Below are positions 25,901 to 38,171 of a stretch of 64,000 nucleotides of DNA, in pieces (within the stretch, counting starts at the first letter, position 1; every line of letters begins with the position of its first letter). Under the pieces are notes generated by a model. That model searched no databases and was not told where the DNA came from. It saw only the letters and a list, made by a program, of their open reading frames with translations. A program made the position numbers and the translations under genes. The stretch covers positions 41,953,644-42,017,643 of the forward strand of contig CP141142.1 in NCBI GenBank assembly GCA_035235625.1, in the 5' to 3' direction. Source of the stretch: Saururus chinensis (lineage: Eukaryota; Streptophyta; Magnoliopsida; Piperales; Saururaceae).

Positions 25901-26923
25901 GAACATCAAACCATACCATAATAATGCAAAACCCTAAGAAATTACGATTAAATAATTCCATTTTCTAATCTTACCATTAACACACCAAATCAAGTAAACC
26001 ATTTCGAAATAAGCCAAAAATGAAGAGTTTTACCATGGATAAACAGAGATTTTGAAGACCCATTACCTTAGCACTTGATTAAGCTCGGATTGAAGAGTCA
26101 CCCTTCTTGAAATCCTTGAAAACACAATGAGTTTGAATTAAACTCTAATAGAAATCGATTTACCCAAGAAATCCCTAATTAAATCTTAAATCTAGGGCTT
26201 GTTGGTAGTAAAAATCGAATTTTGAATGTTAGGGTTTGTAGTAAAACACAAATCAATAGCTTTTGATGGTCAAAAACGAATTGAATCAAGGGGAAAATGG
26301 TAGATTTGGAAGAAATTAAGAAGAAAGCCATGGATTAGTGCTTAATTAGAGGAAGCTTACCTTAATCGGCTTCTAATTCGGGCCTAAGTGGGGATTAGGC
26401 CAGCCCTCTTTCCTTAGCCTATTCCAAAAAATGGAAATGGCTTTGGCTTGCCCTTTTATAGTAAGGGTTGGGGTATGCATAGGTAAGTTTTGGGGTGTAA
26501 ATAGGAAAAGTAGGCTAAAAGTGGTTATTTTGCAAATTTAAGCACTGATTAAGCCTAATAAAATTCTGAAAATTTTTGTGTGACCTTAAGTATATGTCTA
26601 GGTTCATTTGACAAAAAAATAAAATTTTTGACGGTGGGACCCACAGGGGTCCCGCCAAAACCCTAATTTTTGGGAAAATAGTGAAAATTCAAAAAAATCC
26701 CAAAAAATCACATTTGGTCTAAAATGACTTAAAACCACTAATATTGAAGTTAATTTTGGGTATAACCATCACAAACACTATTTATTTTATGAAATCACCG
26801 AATAAGATCAGAAAATACGTAAATCTCACGATAACCCGTAATTAAAGAAAACCAAAACCGGTTTAGAGATGAGGGTCCTTACATATACTCTGTTTGGCGA
26901 GGCTTGTGGTTCTATTCCCCATA
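22956..26923 (+). repeat. 3' LTR of the copia fossil, split by element B
   Basis: Begins TGTTGATGG right after the purine-rich AAGTGGGAGAT. The LTR parts are 22956-23466 and 26889-26923; together they match the 541-bp 5' LTR in length. The region between is element B and its duplicated target. Confidence 0.85.
23467..26883 (-). mobile_element. Long LTR-like element, copy B (3.4 kb), looks whole as a solo LTR
   Basis: Inserted in reverse orientation in the copia 3' LTR with a perfect 5-bp target duplication TATAC (23462-23466 and 26884-26888). Read on its own strand it starts TGTAAGGACCC and ends GGGGCGTGACA, giving TG...CA ends with short inverted termini. It contains the reverse of the TTCGAA word cluster (25615-25790), the 56-bp minisatellite (about 24100-24380), a TATAAAAGGG promoter-like box near 26455, and the hairpin at 23941-23955. 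No protein domain is visible. These features fit a solo LTR of a Ty3/gypsy (Tekay/Del-like, known for long LTRs) element; the family assignment is inference. Confidence 0.8.
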
Positions 26924-27395
26924 GCATGATATGATATGCTCCGTATCACATATACGATAACACAACATGTCAACAATACGTAGTATTGATAATACGATAT
27001 GCTTCATATCTTATACACGATAACATAATATTCATCGTATCATGTTAAAAATATTGCATATAAGATAACGTGATATTGGTCATATCATGTTAACGATAAC
27101 ATGATATGTGTTCTTTGAGCCGACAACCCATAATACGATATGCTCCATATCACATATATGTTAACACAATGTTCGCTATACAGTGTTAACGATAACACAA
27201 TATGTGTGTTATTTGAGCCAATGACCTATAATACAATATACTTCATATCGCATATACAATAACACATGTTAACAATATGTGTTATTAATAACATGATATG
27301 CTCCATATCATATATAAGATAACATGATATGCGTTCTTTGTGTGTATTTGAAAACACGACATTCACGACATTTGCCAATATGTGTTATTGATACA
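26924..27395. repeat. Minisatellite of about 95-bp units, right block
   Basis: Continuation of the array left of the copia element: CATAATACGATATGCTCC anchors recur near 27128 and 27226, with more diverged units on both sides. About five units are visible. Confidence 0.7.
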
Positions 27396-27399
27396 AGTA

Positions 27400-28440
27400 T
27401 TTATCATGTTGGGGATGAAAGCCTCTAAGATCATGTATATGTTTACATAAAATATTCTACACAATAAAACTTGCATACAGAAAACCATACTAGAGTTTCT
27501 CTTTACACAGTAGGGTAGAAGGTCATAATAGCTATTTTACAATATCCTTCCTTAGCATCTACATCCATCTCTATTCTTATATAGTCTTATTTTCCCCAGA
27601 TAACTCCCCATGATTCCTTTTTTGGAGTTGTAGGTGTCATCTTAATCTCTTTTGTAGGGATAAGTAGTTTATGCGATTAAAAATATTTGGACAAAAATAG
27701 GAGAATAACGATCGTCGATAAAGTGAGGGAGGCCGATAATCACCCGACAGAAAATTAGAATTCTCTATTGATGTGAATCGCCAGACAAAAAACACAAATC
27801 ACCACTGAGCTTTGGTAGCCTCTGCTTGTATGTCGTTGCAACTAGTTTATACACTTTTAAACCCAAAGACTTGCAGCAAAGGTATTTTGGTCTAAGTTTT
27901 TTAAAATAATATGTATAAACCTAGGTTATATAGAATATTTTTTATAAAATCAAGGAATATGAAATATTTATATATTAGACAAGGTAATATAAACAAATCT
28001 CTAGTTGTTTTTGGCTTACATAACATACATGGGGAATCATTTAATAAGGCGGTTCTTTTATCACTCTACTTGCAATTGATTTCTAGTATGTATGAAGAAC
28101 GCATTCTGGGAATGTCTACAACGTTAGAAGGACAAGTTGAATGTCCAGTCTTCCAGTATGTGGACTTATTAGATGGCCCAGAAGCTAGCTAATTTCAACG
28201 CATATACCTTTCTCTCTGAGGAGATTTATGGTTGGAAAATATGTAGGGGGATGCTAGTACCTTACCCGTTATAATAGACAATAGTCAAGGAATTAAGAAC
28301 ATGACAAACTCAAAGGGATTAAGAACAAAAAGATTTGGTCCGAGGCACAGTAAAATCTCTGACTTTGAAGCAGATATTGCCACCCTCCGGTGCACATGCT
28401 TCTTTGATGGTCTACTCCTAATATACAATGATCTCTTTGT
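27400..28440. other. Intergenic DNA, no gene seen
   Basis: The 93-codon ORF at 27911-28192 has no domain I recognise and intergenic composition. No repeat ends are visible. Confidence 0.45.
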
Positions 28441-28447
28441 GGTGTTT

Positions 28448-30471
28448 AGGGTGGCAAACGGGCCCTGAGCCCATTTGACCAGCCCGGCCCAAGCTTGTAT
28501 AAACATATATAAACGGGTTGTTATCGGGTTCTCATAAAATAAACCCGGCTTAGGCTCCATAACGGGGGCCCGATAAGTCCTGCTTTTCGATTTTCCTTCT
28601 CGCCTCCTAAACCTGAATCCACCTCCTTCGCCAGCCCGAGTACCTCACCATCGTTGTTTGGTGCTATGCTCCCGAATCCTTTATTCCTATCTGGTGGACA
28701 GCTTCTCTGGGCGTAAACTATTAGCTCATGGATGGTCACAGCTTCCTAGTTACAGGGTGGACAGAGACCCATTCCTCTTCATCTCCTCTAACCGCACACC
28801 TAGGGCATCTTCTACGTTCAGCCCTCAATGGCTATCGTTTTAGAGGATACTCAACAACAAGGTTTATTGGGAACTCTACTGCCTAGAGTACTCCGATCCG
28901 GGAACCCTAGAGAAAGGGAGGGTCAGATTTCTGCTAGGAGCTCTACTATCTTATTATGAAGTAGGTTGCCTTGTGCGTTATGGATAATGTTTTTGTTGTT
29001 AGGCATACTGATTATTGGTATTGAAGAAGGCAATAACTAGATTTCTCAGTTTTAAGTAGCTATTATCTTAGATAAAAGATTGAAAGTATTGAAACAAGAT
29101 TTGATCAGAAGGCTAAGTGTAGCTATTGAAGTAGAAGAAAGTTGTGTTGGTCAGAGCATGGGAAGTTTGTATGTAATTTCAAAATTATGCTTATTCCTAG
29201 AGAAGAAAAGTAGATAAATTCTATTATGTACAAAATATTTTTACTGTTATCAAGATAATACAATCACATGGCTTAAAAGAATCCACACTCATATGACAAT
29301 GACGAAAGGATAATAAGTAGATTATTTTAATCTATGTCAACCCTGTTTTAGTATAAACCGTCAATTAGATTAAAGGCAACTCTTTTTTGGGATGCCAGCT
29401 TAGCTTTCAAATTCACTCTTCTAATTCAGAATTTAGCTTTCAAAGTATTTTTTTTTCATCTTTAAGTATGGAATATCGTATCGATACAAATGACAATATC
29501 GATGACTATAAATATAGGTGCGTGTCGATAATTTGCTTGGTATGTGCCAAAACGGGCATAAACACTTTTATAAACATGAAAAATATTATAATTAAGAATA
29601 TATTATTATTATACTTCTTTTAAAGCAAAATAAGGCCATAGAATACCGTATCAACCGATATCGGTCATAATTATATATTTAAATAAATGCATAGTTGTGG
29701 AGCACTATATGTAAAAATAATAATTATGTAAATTATATGGACTTACCAGTATTGATTTCATATAACTTTAAAAATATTATTTTTAATATAACAAAAACTT
29801 AAACTTTCAAAGAAGTTGGGTTTGAATTATATTTTTTTTAAGAAAAAAATTTTAATATATTTTTTTGTTTAATACTGTATCGATATGAAGTCATATCGAT
29901 ACGGTACAACCGATATGTATCAATTTTTAGTCACAATAAAAATTTATTGATACGTATCGGTCAATATGGTCTTTCATGTCTTTATGTGCGTTTTAAGTAT
30001 TACATAGCATCTAAATCACCTTTAACCTCATGATAAGCAAAATTACACCATTGATTGACCGTACCAAGTAAAAGCTAATTAAAAAAATATGAAACAATAA
30101 CTACATTAGACAAGGGAAATTAAAACCACTTTAGAAAATGCATTAAGTAGGCCTATTCTATTGAGATTGTTTCATATCTACATAGGATTTAAAATTTTAT
30201 ATTTTTTTATTTAAAAAATAATAAAATAATATTTTTTAATGAATATTTGACCCTAATAATCAAATTTTTTGGTATATTCAAGTTACATTTTATTATGAAG
30301 CAAAAAATAACTCTTTTTGAGTTAAATATAATTATAGCCTGTTAAGAGCTAGCTCGTGACCGGTTTATAACCATTTGCCTTTAAATGGGTTATAAGTAGT
30401 CGGGCTTAATAGGCTCGGGCTTTAAATAAACGAGTTTGGGCAGGCCCGAGCTCGGCCCAATTACCAACCCT
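28448..30471. mobile_element. Non-autonomous hAT-like element with degenerate TIRs
   Basis: The left end AGGGTGGCAAACGGGCC pairs with AGGGTTGGTAATTGGGCC read inward from the right end at 30471. GGGTGGCAAACGGGC is a common terminus of plant hAT elements, and GC-rich CCCGAGC words lie just inside both ends. The candidate 8-bp flanks TGGTGTTT and CGGTGCAC agree at only about 4 positions. The interior has no transposase. Around 29466-29970 there is a second set of inverted CGTATCGATAC/GATACGTATCGG words, suggesting a smaller nested MITE. Confidence 0.5.
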
Positions 30472-31190
30472 CGGTGCACTACAATAAACCCAACTTAAAT
30501 TCATTTTTAAAAATATTTTCATTGCCCAAAAACTTACAAACAAAGGAAGAAGATAACTGGAATTGCACGGATGTTTCAAAAACTTAGAAACTCCTTTTCT
30601 GTGTATATTTTGAGGTCCATTCTCATAGGCTTGTACATTTACTTACACACAATTATTTTTCTATTGGGTATGACCCTACCTACTAGACCCGTCTTAGCTT
30701 GACTCCAGAATCGACCCAACCGGCATTGGGTTGAACCCACTTCACCCGAACTAGGTCAAGTAAATTGGCCTGAACTCCAGATTTAAGGAGTAATAATAAA
30801 GGCTGCTTAAGTGCAAAGTTTCCGACTTAAGCACCACAATACGCCTATACCACACGTGTGCATCTGTGCACTTTAAGAACATTTCCTTATATACTCTCCT
30901 TTATCTCACTTTATTTCATATGTGGGAATAAGAGACACTCTTGTAGCGATTCTTAAATGAAAAAATTCCCTTCAACTTAAAAAGTAACATTTGACTAAAA
31001 GAGTTGCCTCTAAAATGAAAACTAGACTCTCTCTTCTAAACTTTTAAATTTAAACCACTCCATAGGTTTTGGCTTATATGCCGTTCACAGTGGGTTTCAA
31101 CTTTCAAGTGGACAACTCAATTAGGCCCACTAGCTTCTAAATCCAACATTTAATTACATGTACAGGAATAATATGAATATTAAAATTTTG
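30472..31190. other. Intergenic DNA between hAT remnants
   Basis: No gene or bounded repeat supported. It may include the decayed C-terminal part of the adjacent hAT transposase, which I could not read. Confidence 0.35.
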
Positions 31191-31199
31191 TATATTTTT

Positions 31200-32091
31200 A
31201 CCATGTAATTTATACAATTCTTTAAATTCTTATAATCTAGAGGGTGAAGAGATGATATGTAAAAAAATATTTTTAATTAATTAAATATGAGGTTTTACTA
31301 TATTTAAATGATCTTGAATAAATTAATTAATTATGTGACATGCACATCTAATATGAAATATATTTGATTCTATTAGTCTAATGTGATCACAATGGGATTT
31401 TAAAAGTTCCACTGCTAAATTATTATTAGATGAATTATCTAAAGTAATAAATATGATTTTATTTTTAATTAAGTATTTATTTAAAACATATGTCCATAAT
31501 TTTTCAATAATTAAAGTAGTGTGAGAATATTTTATAATATTAAAATATATTATTCTCTTATTTAATGTTCGTAATTTATCTATAAAATGAGTTGTAATAT
31601 ATGCATACCCAATATCTTAGATATTAGTCTAAATATAAGAAGTTAGAGCAATTTTACGGCGAATTGTTTGTAGGGTTTTCATAAGCTCTACCTCATAGTC
31701 CTTATGTATTTTGAAAATATCTCTTCTCCATGAGGTGCATGAGCTTTTGTTAAAGGCCAGCTTGAGAGAAATCTTCATATATGTTTCGAACTTGGGTCAT
31801 TGGCAAAAGAGAAGAGTTGCTTGGTGCACAACGTACTTTATGAGTTCCATCCGATTTGATTTTTTATTAAAAGAAAAAGTACTAAGAGAGGTAAAAAAAG
31901 GTAAAAAAGGCTATCATGGAACTTAATTGTGCTTGTTTGGGGTTGTTAGGTCCAAGCTTAGCATAACATGATATAATATTATAAATTAGATGTCTGGTAC
32001 CCCCTCCTCCCTTGATTCCCACGCTTATAATACTTTTTACAATATTTGCATTCAATATTGAGGAGGAACTTGACGGGGTTGTTATGATCAT
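31200..32091 (-). pseudogene. hAT-family transposase relic (RICESLEEPER/DAYSLEEPER-like)
   Basis: Read on the minus strand. An N-terminal BED-finger-like stretch lies near 31960-32055 (ECKYCKKYYKRG then GGTRHLIYNI). Around 31290-31600 is a near-continuous stretch matching the hAT catalytic core pattern: AYITTHFIDKLRTLNKRII, then KIIFITLDNSSNNNLAVELL, then FHIRCACHIIN followed by FIQDHL. In active relatives these read like LTAHFID..W.L..RII, ITLDNAS.N..A and FH.RC.AHI.NL. The piece between the finger and the core is degraded, there are in-frame stops (for example within the INLIVQD-equivalent), and the C-terminal dimerisation domain was not found. This plain DNA transposon gene is a pseudogene. 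Confidence 0.7.
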
Positions 32092-32611
32092 CCACCCTAA
32101 TTTTCTTCATATGGCTCTACACCATAGAAGGTTGCCGCTTCTCTTTCTCCTCGATCGTCAAAGGCATTTGTGAAATTCCTTTGTAGTCGGCTTCATTTAT
32201 ATATTAGGATTTCCTCATTCGGGAAAAATTGCGGTCGGACTTAAGGCGGAGACCAAGGAGGAGGAGGGATTGTAGGTTGATTGAGATGTCATATTCTTTA
32301 AAAGAAAAAAAATAGTGGGAGAAATAAGAGGAAAATTAAACTAAAAATTAAATTATTAAATCAAATTTACTTACCTTGATGTTTGAGAGTTTATACTTGA
32401 GTTGCCGGTTGCCCACTTGATGAAGGAGGAGAAAACTTGTGAATTAAAATCTTGAATCTTGAGGATTGAGAGTGTGAGAGCTTAATTTTAAATTTTAATA
32501 AAAAATAAAGTAATTAAGAGCTTGAGACTTGAGAGTAGGAGAGGAGAGGAGAAAGATAGACTTAGATACTAGAGGGAAGGGTGAAGAGAATGTTAAACTC
32601 TCCCCTATTTA

Positions 32612-32850
32612 TAGATTTTAAAATATGACAATTACCTCTCTTATCCTTGAATATGACCGTTATTTGATTGTTATTTGGTTTTAAAAAATATTTTTATGTG
32701 TGGGGGGCGGATGACAATTTTGTAAACATATAGATTTTAAAATATAACAATTACCTCTCCTACCCTTGAATATGACTGTTATTTGATTGTTATTAAGTTT
32801 AAAAATATCTTTATGTTGGTGGGGGGGGATGACAATTTTGTAAACATATA
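32612..32850 (+). repeat. Tandem duplication of 119 bp
   Basis: TAGATTTTAAAATAT starts at 32612 and again at 32731, and the two 119-bp copies are nearly identical up to the shared GATGACAATTTTGTAAACAT. It lies upstream (minus sense) of the hAT relic and may be part of that transposon's leader. Confidence 0.8.
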
Positions 32851-35800
32851 GGTTAATTTAAATTTACTTTAAAAAAAATGAGGGGGTAATGCCCCTAACA
32901 TCTCTTAGACCCCGCAACTAACCTTTGGGAAAATGCCCCAACTCCTCAACTGCTCTCCCAACGGCTAAGAGCAGTTGGGGTGCTGGGCTAGGCCTGTTGG
33001 TGCAGCTGTGCAGGCATGGGAGCCGCTCATGGGCGGCCTAGACTTTGCCTAACCCTAGTTTGAACTAGAAATTTTATTATGTAGAAATTGAATCTGATTT
33101 ATATGTGTTTGTTTGCTACTTAGATGCTTTTGTGTGGCATATATTAGTCCACTGCTAGCCGTAAGATCATGATCCAACATAGGTGCATATTTTTCTTAAA
33201 TGTTTTCAAAATATTAAGTACATTACTATAAATTAGAAAGTCCTCTAGCCTAGAAAATTATTATTTCTATTTTTGCATGAAAGAAAAAATTTATATGAGC
33301 CCAAACGCACTTGGATTAGTGTAAGACTGGGCATTATAGGCTGTTGTATCAAGATCCGACAATATAAATCTACTCCTTCAGTTATGTATGATGTTGGATT
33401 ATCAAAATTAAACAGCATATGATGCCCAAACTTATGCTCGACTACCCTTGTATAATAATAAAAGAAAATAATATTTTTACATAAAAAATATACATAAAAA
33501 ACTCGTAAATGAGTTTTTTAAACTTTGTATAGGACCTACTTGTTAGATCCAATCAAAACTCTTATATAAATATTTGTGGGTATTTTTATTAAGAAAATAT
33601 CACTATCCTTATATAAACGAGGGTATTGGCAGAAAAGAGAGTAGCAATGTTGCGGCATTGCACCTCCGGTATAGAGTGTAGCATTTATGTTCATGGACTA
33701 AGCCTGTGTTTTTTCTTATTGGGCCCAGATTAGATTGTGGACAGAAGATTGCAACTAGAAATAAGTCTATCTGGACACAAATTAACGCATGAAAGTTGGC
33801 AGGCTAGCTTCACTCTCCGAATCTGGGCCCAGGCCAGATTTGGGGCGGTGATAACCACGTATCACTACCTTTTTGGGTTTGGGACTAGGGCCACTAGGGA
33901 CAGTGAATTGACTGGCACGTTAATTTTCAATTTCTGGCTTGGTTAGAGGGCTGGTGTCAGGACCGTGTTACAGAATAGAGAGAGATTGAGGGAGAAAAGA
34001 GAAAGGTTTGTTCTTGATAAATTTTCTATGTCCCTTACAGTTCTCCCATGTGCAGAAATACAAATTGTGGGATCTAACCCACGCTACCCCCAATTACAAC
34101 GTGCTTTCTCCCCTGTTTCTAGCAACTAACAGCACTACTTACAACAGCTATATTTGGACCGAGTCCTTAGGTGCTAACTAAATAAGATAACTAACGAAAT
34201 GTACAATGTACAAATAAACATAAGTTGTGGTTTAACAATTAGTTAGTAGTCAGTGAATAAATTTATGTGAACAGTTTCTTTGACTTAGTTTAAATTTTGA
34301 ATTAGTCCATCCCTTATATATGTGATTTTGGAATGATCATTTTCTTGTGTTTAAAATTTCTTAAAGGGACAACAATATTATAAGTTTGCTAATACCTGAT
34401 TTAATTTTTGTTAAATACCCAAACTACCTCTCCAAGTTGCTGGCGACTAGGTGATGGCCAGAGCGGCCATGGCTAGCTAGACTACTGGCCATGGTCAAAC
34501 AAGGCCACACGGCTAGCAAGCTTCTTTTCACAGCACACATACCCTCTTCCCAATGTCACTAGGCTTGGTGTCTCGAGGCCCACCTAGCCCACAGTCAACC
34601 AGGGCCCCCACATAGCAGATAGTCTTGGCTTCTAATCCAATAGCTGACGCGGTCCTGGGCCTTGTGGTAGAGGTGGGAGCGGGAGGGCATGCTGTTGCGG
34701 CTGGCGCAAAGGACCATGACAATGGAGGAGGAGCGCTATGTGAGCTCTACTAGTTCATGATGGCAGGGACACTGGTTGGGACTGGAGGTAGGCTAGGATG
34801 AGGAGCTCCTTTTTCTCTTCGCCTTGGGAATTAAAGCCCGTTTTGTGTTATAGTTGTCAATATTAATAAGTTGTGACTTAAGAAAACAATGAATGATCGA
34901 TCATTGTTTGAAACAATTAATTGTTAGCCGTTTTAGTTTCTCTAAAAATATTTTCCAAAAGAGTTTTATTTCCTAGTTAAAGTCAATGACTTAAACAGAC
35001 TTGAAGACTATATAAAGGTTAAGTTATGCCAAATTTGAATAGAGAAAAACCAAGAATATATTGGAGGAAAAAGGAGAGTCCTTTACACATTGATTTGTTA
35101 GAGAATTAGCAAAGAGTTTAAAGAAATTGTTCATGATGAATTCATGCTGATGCACAACTAAATAGTGAAGATTTCACACAACAAATAGAAGATAAGAGTT
35201 GCTGCAAAGTCTTCAAAGGAGTTGAAGATAATTCAAAGGGAGATCAACAAACAAAGAATGAGTCTTTGCTTAAGTTGTTGAAAGAAGACGTGAAATAAAA
35301 CACGAAAAGAGCAAGCTTTAAGGATTTAAGGAGAAAGAATTGAATGCCAACAATAAGAGAACATTGAACAAATGAGTTTGTGTCAAGTCTAGAGGTTGGT
35401 TAGCTGTTTTGCGTGTTGTAAGTTCTGTTTCTTACAAGTGCATTTATTTAGCCTTAGTTGAGGCTGTTGTGGTTTTTACCTAAGTTTGGGTTTTTAAAGT
35501 AAAAATCCTTGTGTAATTGTGCGGGGTGAATGCTTAATTTGATGGTTTGATTGATCATGACTAGCGCTTAGTAATTAGATTTTTTTATTTCACTTCAAAA
35601 CAAATTCTTGTGCATTGAGGCTAGAACTCGTAGTCTTTATCTTTAATTGAATAATCGAACTAAGGGAAATCTAGTTATCTACTACCCTCATCTAAACGGA
35701 TATTAAACTCTCATGAATTATGAGCATCTGAACCTCCTATATTGCGTTGCGCGGGACCAATCATCTTTTGATACTTTAGTCTATTCGAACATATCTCCCG

Positions 35801-36100
35801 AGCTACAGAAACGATTCTTCGTAACTTCCATCCTTAGAGAGTTGAAAGACCTATTTTATATTTTATGTTACTTGGCTAACAACTTACTTAAGAAGCCATT
35901 TAGATACAATGATGTTCTTGTCCTTTAGTGCCTTTATCAAATAGTCTTGGCCTCTTGGGGTACGATCCATTAATAGGATTTTGACACACATTCAAATAAG
36001 GACACATATACCAAAACATCATCATAGATCACAATATATCATATAATTGCACTTCAAGTATTCAATATCTAGATATTATGTTTTATAATAATTATCTAAC
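32851..36100. other. Intergenic DNA, possible decayed LTR near 34.85-35.9 kb
   Basis: No gene supported. Around 34980-35560 there is a TATATAAAGG box followed by a purine-rich leader-like tract and a T-rich tail, resembling a plant LTR. I found no second copy and no target duplication. The 64-codon minus ORF at 34528-34722 is proline/alanine-rich with no domain. Confidence 0.35.
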
Positions 36101-36109
36101 ACTAATAGC

Positions 36110-38166
36110 ATTTATTGCTAATATTTATTCCGAAACCAACTTACTGTTGGTGAACTTATTGATGCATCGACTAAGTCACTGATGATCATTGTTAAATCAT
36201 CGACATGTCAAACCCTTGTTGACAATGAGATGACAATACAACAATCCTCATTGGCACCTCACCGACGTGTTGACATCATTACCGATGACCCCTTAGTGGC
36301 ACACTATTGTGTCGATGCTCATCTATATCCGCATTGTTATCTCCTCTGTGACATCGACAATATCATCGACATATCGATGGACATGCCGATGGTTAGAAAG
36401 AAATAACAAAAACTGTCATATTCATTTTAAATTCACCTAAACATGATGTATCATGATGTTTCACAATATTATCCAAAAATTAAGACTATAACATGATCTT
36501 GTAGAATAAAACACTCATTAAACATAAGGATCATGATCATAGTTATCACCACATCAGAGCATTCCAAAAATCATGCTTTTGTACATTCAATTGCCATAAT
36601 ATTGTAATTCAAATCCATCAAGCCTACACATGATGTTAAATCACAATACAAAGTTAGCAATCTTACCTCTTTTTATGACAACAAGGTCTCCACAAATCCG
36701 GTTCTTTTCCACTTCCACTGAACTCTGGCATGCCCACAACTCACCGCTTTCTCCCCAAGGCTAGAGAATTTGTAGGATTAGGGTCACAATGTGTCAAAGG
36801 TATTTATATGGGGATTGAATAACCCAATTCTGGTGCATAATCGTTCCCAAAACCAGTTGGAATCGCTCTTTCGTGCACTTTCAATGCATTAGTGAAATTG
36901 TTTCACAATTGTCGGCACATCAAAGGCTGCTGACAATGTCTTTGGTACTCCATCAGTGAGTCAACTAACGTGTTGTTGTTAACACTTAATTGTTTATTCA
37001 CAAGCATACGAATCTATAGTAGTTAAGCGGCTAAATCAAGTGTTGATCTCACAGAGACTTAAAATCGAAAAACCAAATTTAATCTAACTCAAGTAACCCT
37101 AATCTAGTTAACAAATATAAAGAGAATAACTTGACTAAAGTAATTAACAAAAGTAAATAAAAGTTTAAAGGTAATTAAACTATCCAAATCAAAATTCTAA
37201 TGCTTCAATATAAGAATAAGAAAATAATGCAAAATAAATAAAACACTATCAAATAAACAAAACACTAGGGCATAAGAATCCAAATTCATTAAATCATAAA
37301 AACTCACAAGTATGATCATTAATTATTTTTTCACATTCATCTCATAATAATTTAGAATTTAATCTTTGTTATTATGGAAACTATCATCATCAAGCTCTTA
37401 TGTATAATAAAAAAAATACATTGTTCCTCCTCACTTAAAAAAATTAAAATTAAGTCACTAATTGTATCCACAATTGCAAATCATAACTAATACCCAATTT
37501 CAATATTAAACAAGACAAAACCAAGTAAGAAACTACAGAGAACCAATTTAAATCATGAGAGAAGCATGACTAAACCCATATATAAATCAATCTCATCAAT
37601 TAAAGAGGTAGAAACAATTAATATTAAATACATCATTAAAAAAATTAATCAAGTCCCATAATCATGAAATTCTATAATTTAATGAAGCTTCATTGAAGCC
37701 CTAGCAAAGAAGTTTAACTACTCATTGTCATAAGAAATAAATTTTTTATTAAGTAGAAAGAAACTTACAACTTTAGAAGAAAAGCAAGCAAGATCTAAAA
37801 ATTCCATACTGTTATAGTAATGATGAACAGTAATCACAAGTTACTGTTCATCATCTTCAACCTCTAGCATGAACAGTACCGCGACAAGAATTTTTCTTCT
37901 CTGGTTCTATGCTTTGCTCCTTCATCTTTGGACTCTAATTATAACCTCTCAAGCTCTCTTTCTGCCCGTCTTGGTGGATGGAACTGAGTGATTCTCCACT
38001 ACTGTGTTATGTTCTCCTTCGCTCTAAACTTCTATCTCTCTTTAATTTTTCCTCTTTGCTTTTGAATTTCTACTCTATTTTTTTTATATTCTGACAGCTG
38101 CAAATAGTTGGATGTTGCTTCTATTCTCGCCATCAATTTCTTTGCTGCTGACATCTATGGTGAACT
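36110..38166 (-). mobile_element. Ty3/gypsy-related non-coding debris, boundaries unresolved
   Basis: Minus-sense features: a CATATAAATACC promoter-like box near 36805-36815, a CATCGAC/CGATG-rich segment (36160-36400), and a sequence around 36980-37080 of the kind often seen in non-coding parts of plant gypsy elements (GTGTTGATCTCACAGAGACT). The words around TCGATGCAT near 36160 recur near 42100 in the same sense, so the block is probably part of the same element as the pol relic at 42.3-43.5 kb. It is broken and I cannot give its ends. Confidence 0.4.
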
Positions 38167-38171
38167 AAATT

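Larger units (their letters stand above)
18212..26923 (+). mobile_element. Decayed Ty1/copia LTR retrotransposon with two nested insertions
   Basis: Fossil element inserted in the 95-bp minisatellite. Parts: 5' LTR 18212-18752; primer-binding site TGGTATCGGAGC at 18755-18766, matching the initiator-Met tRNA type usual in copia; gag-like region from about 18778 to 19600; protease-like start near 19620-19680; polypurine tract just before the 3' LTR; 3' LTR from 22956, interrupted by element B and finishing at 26923. The internal domain is interrupted by element A and lacks most of pol. Flanks CCATG and GCATG agree at 4 of 5 positions as a target duplication. By eye the two LTRs differ at roughly one site in eight, mostly transitions, which suggests an insertion several million years old. 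Clearly broken, with several breaks besides the nested insertions. Confidence 0.85.
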
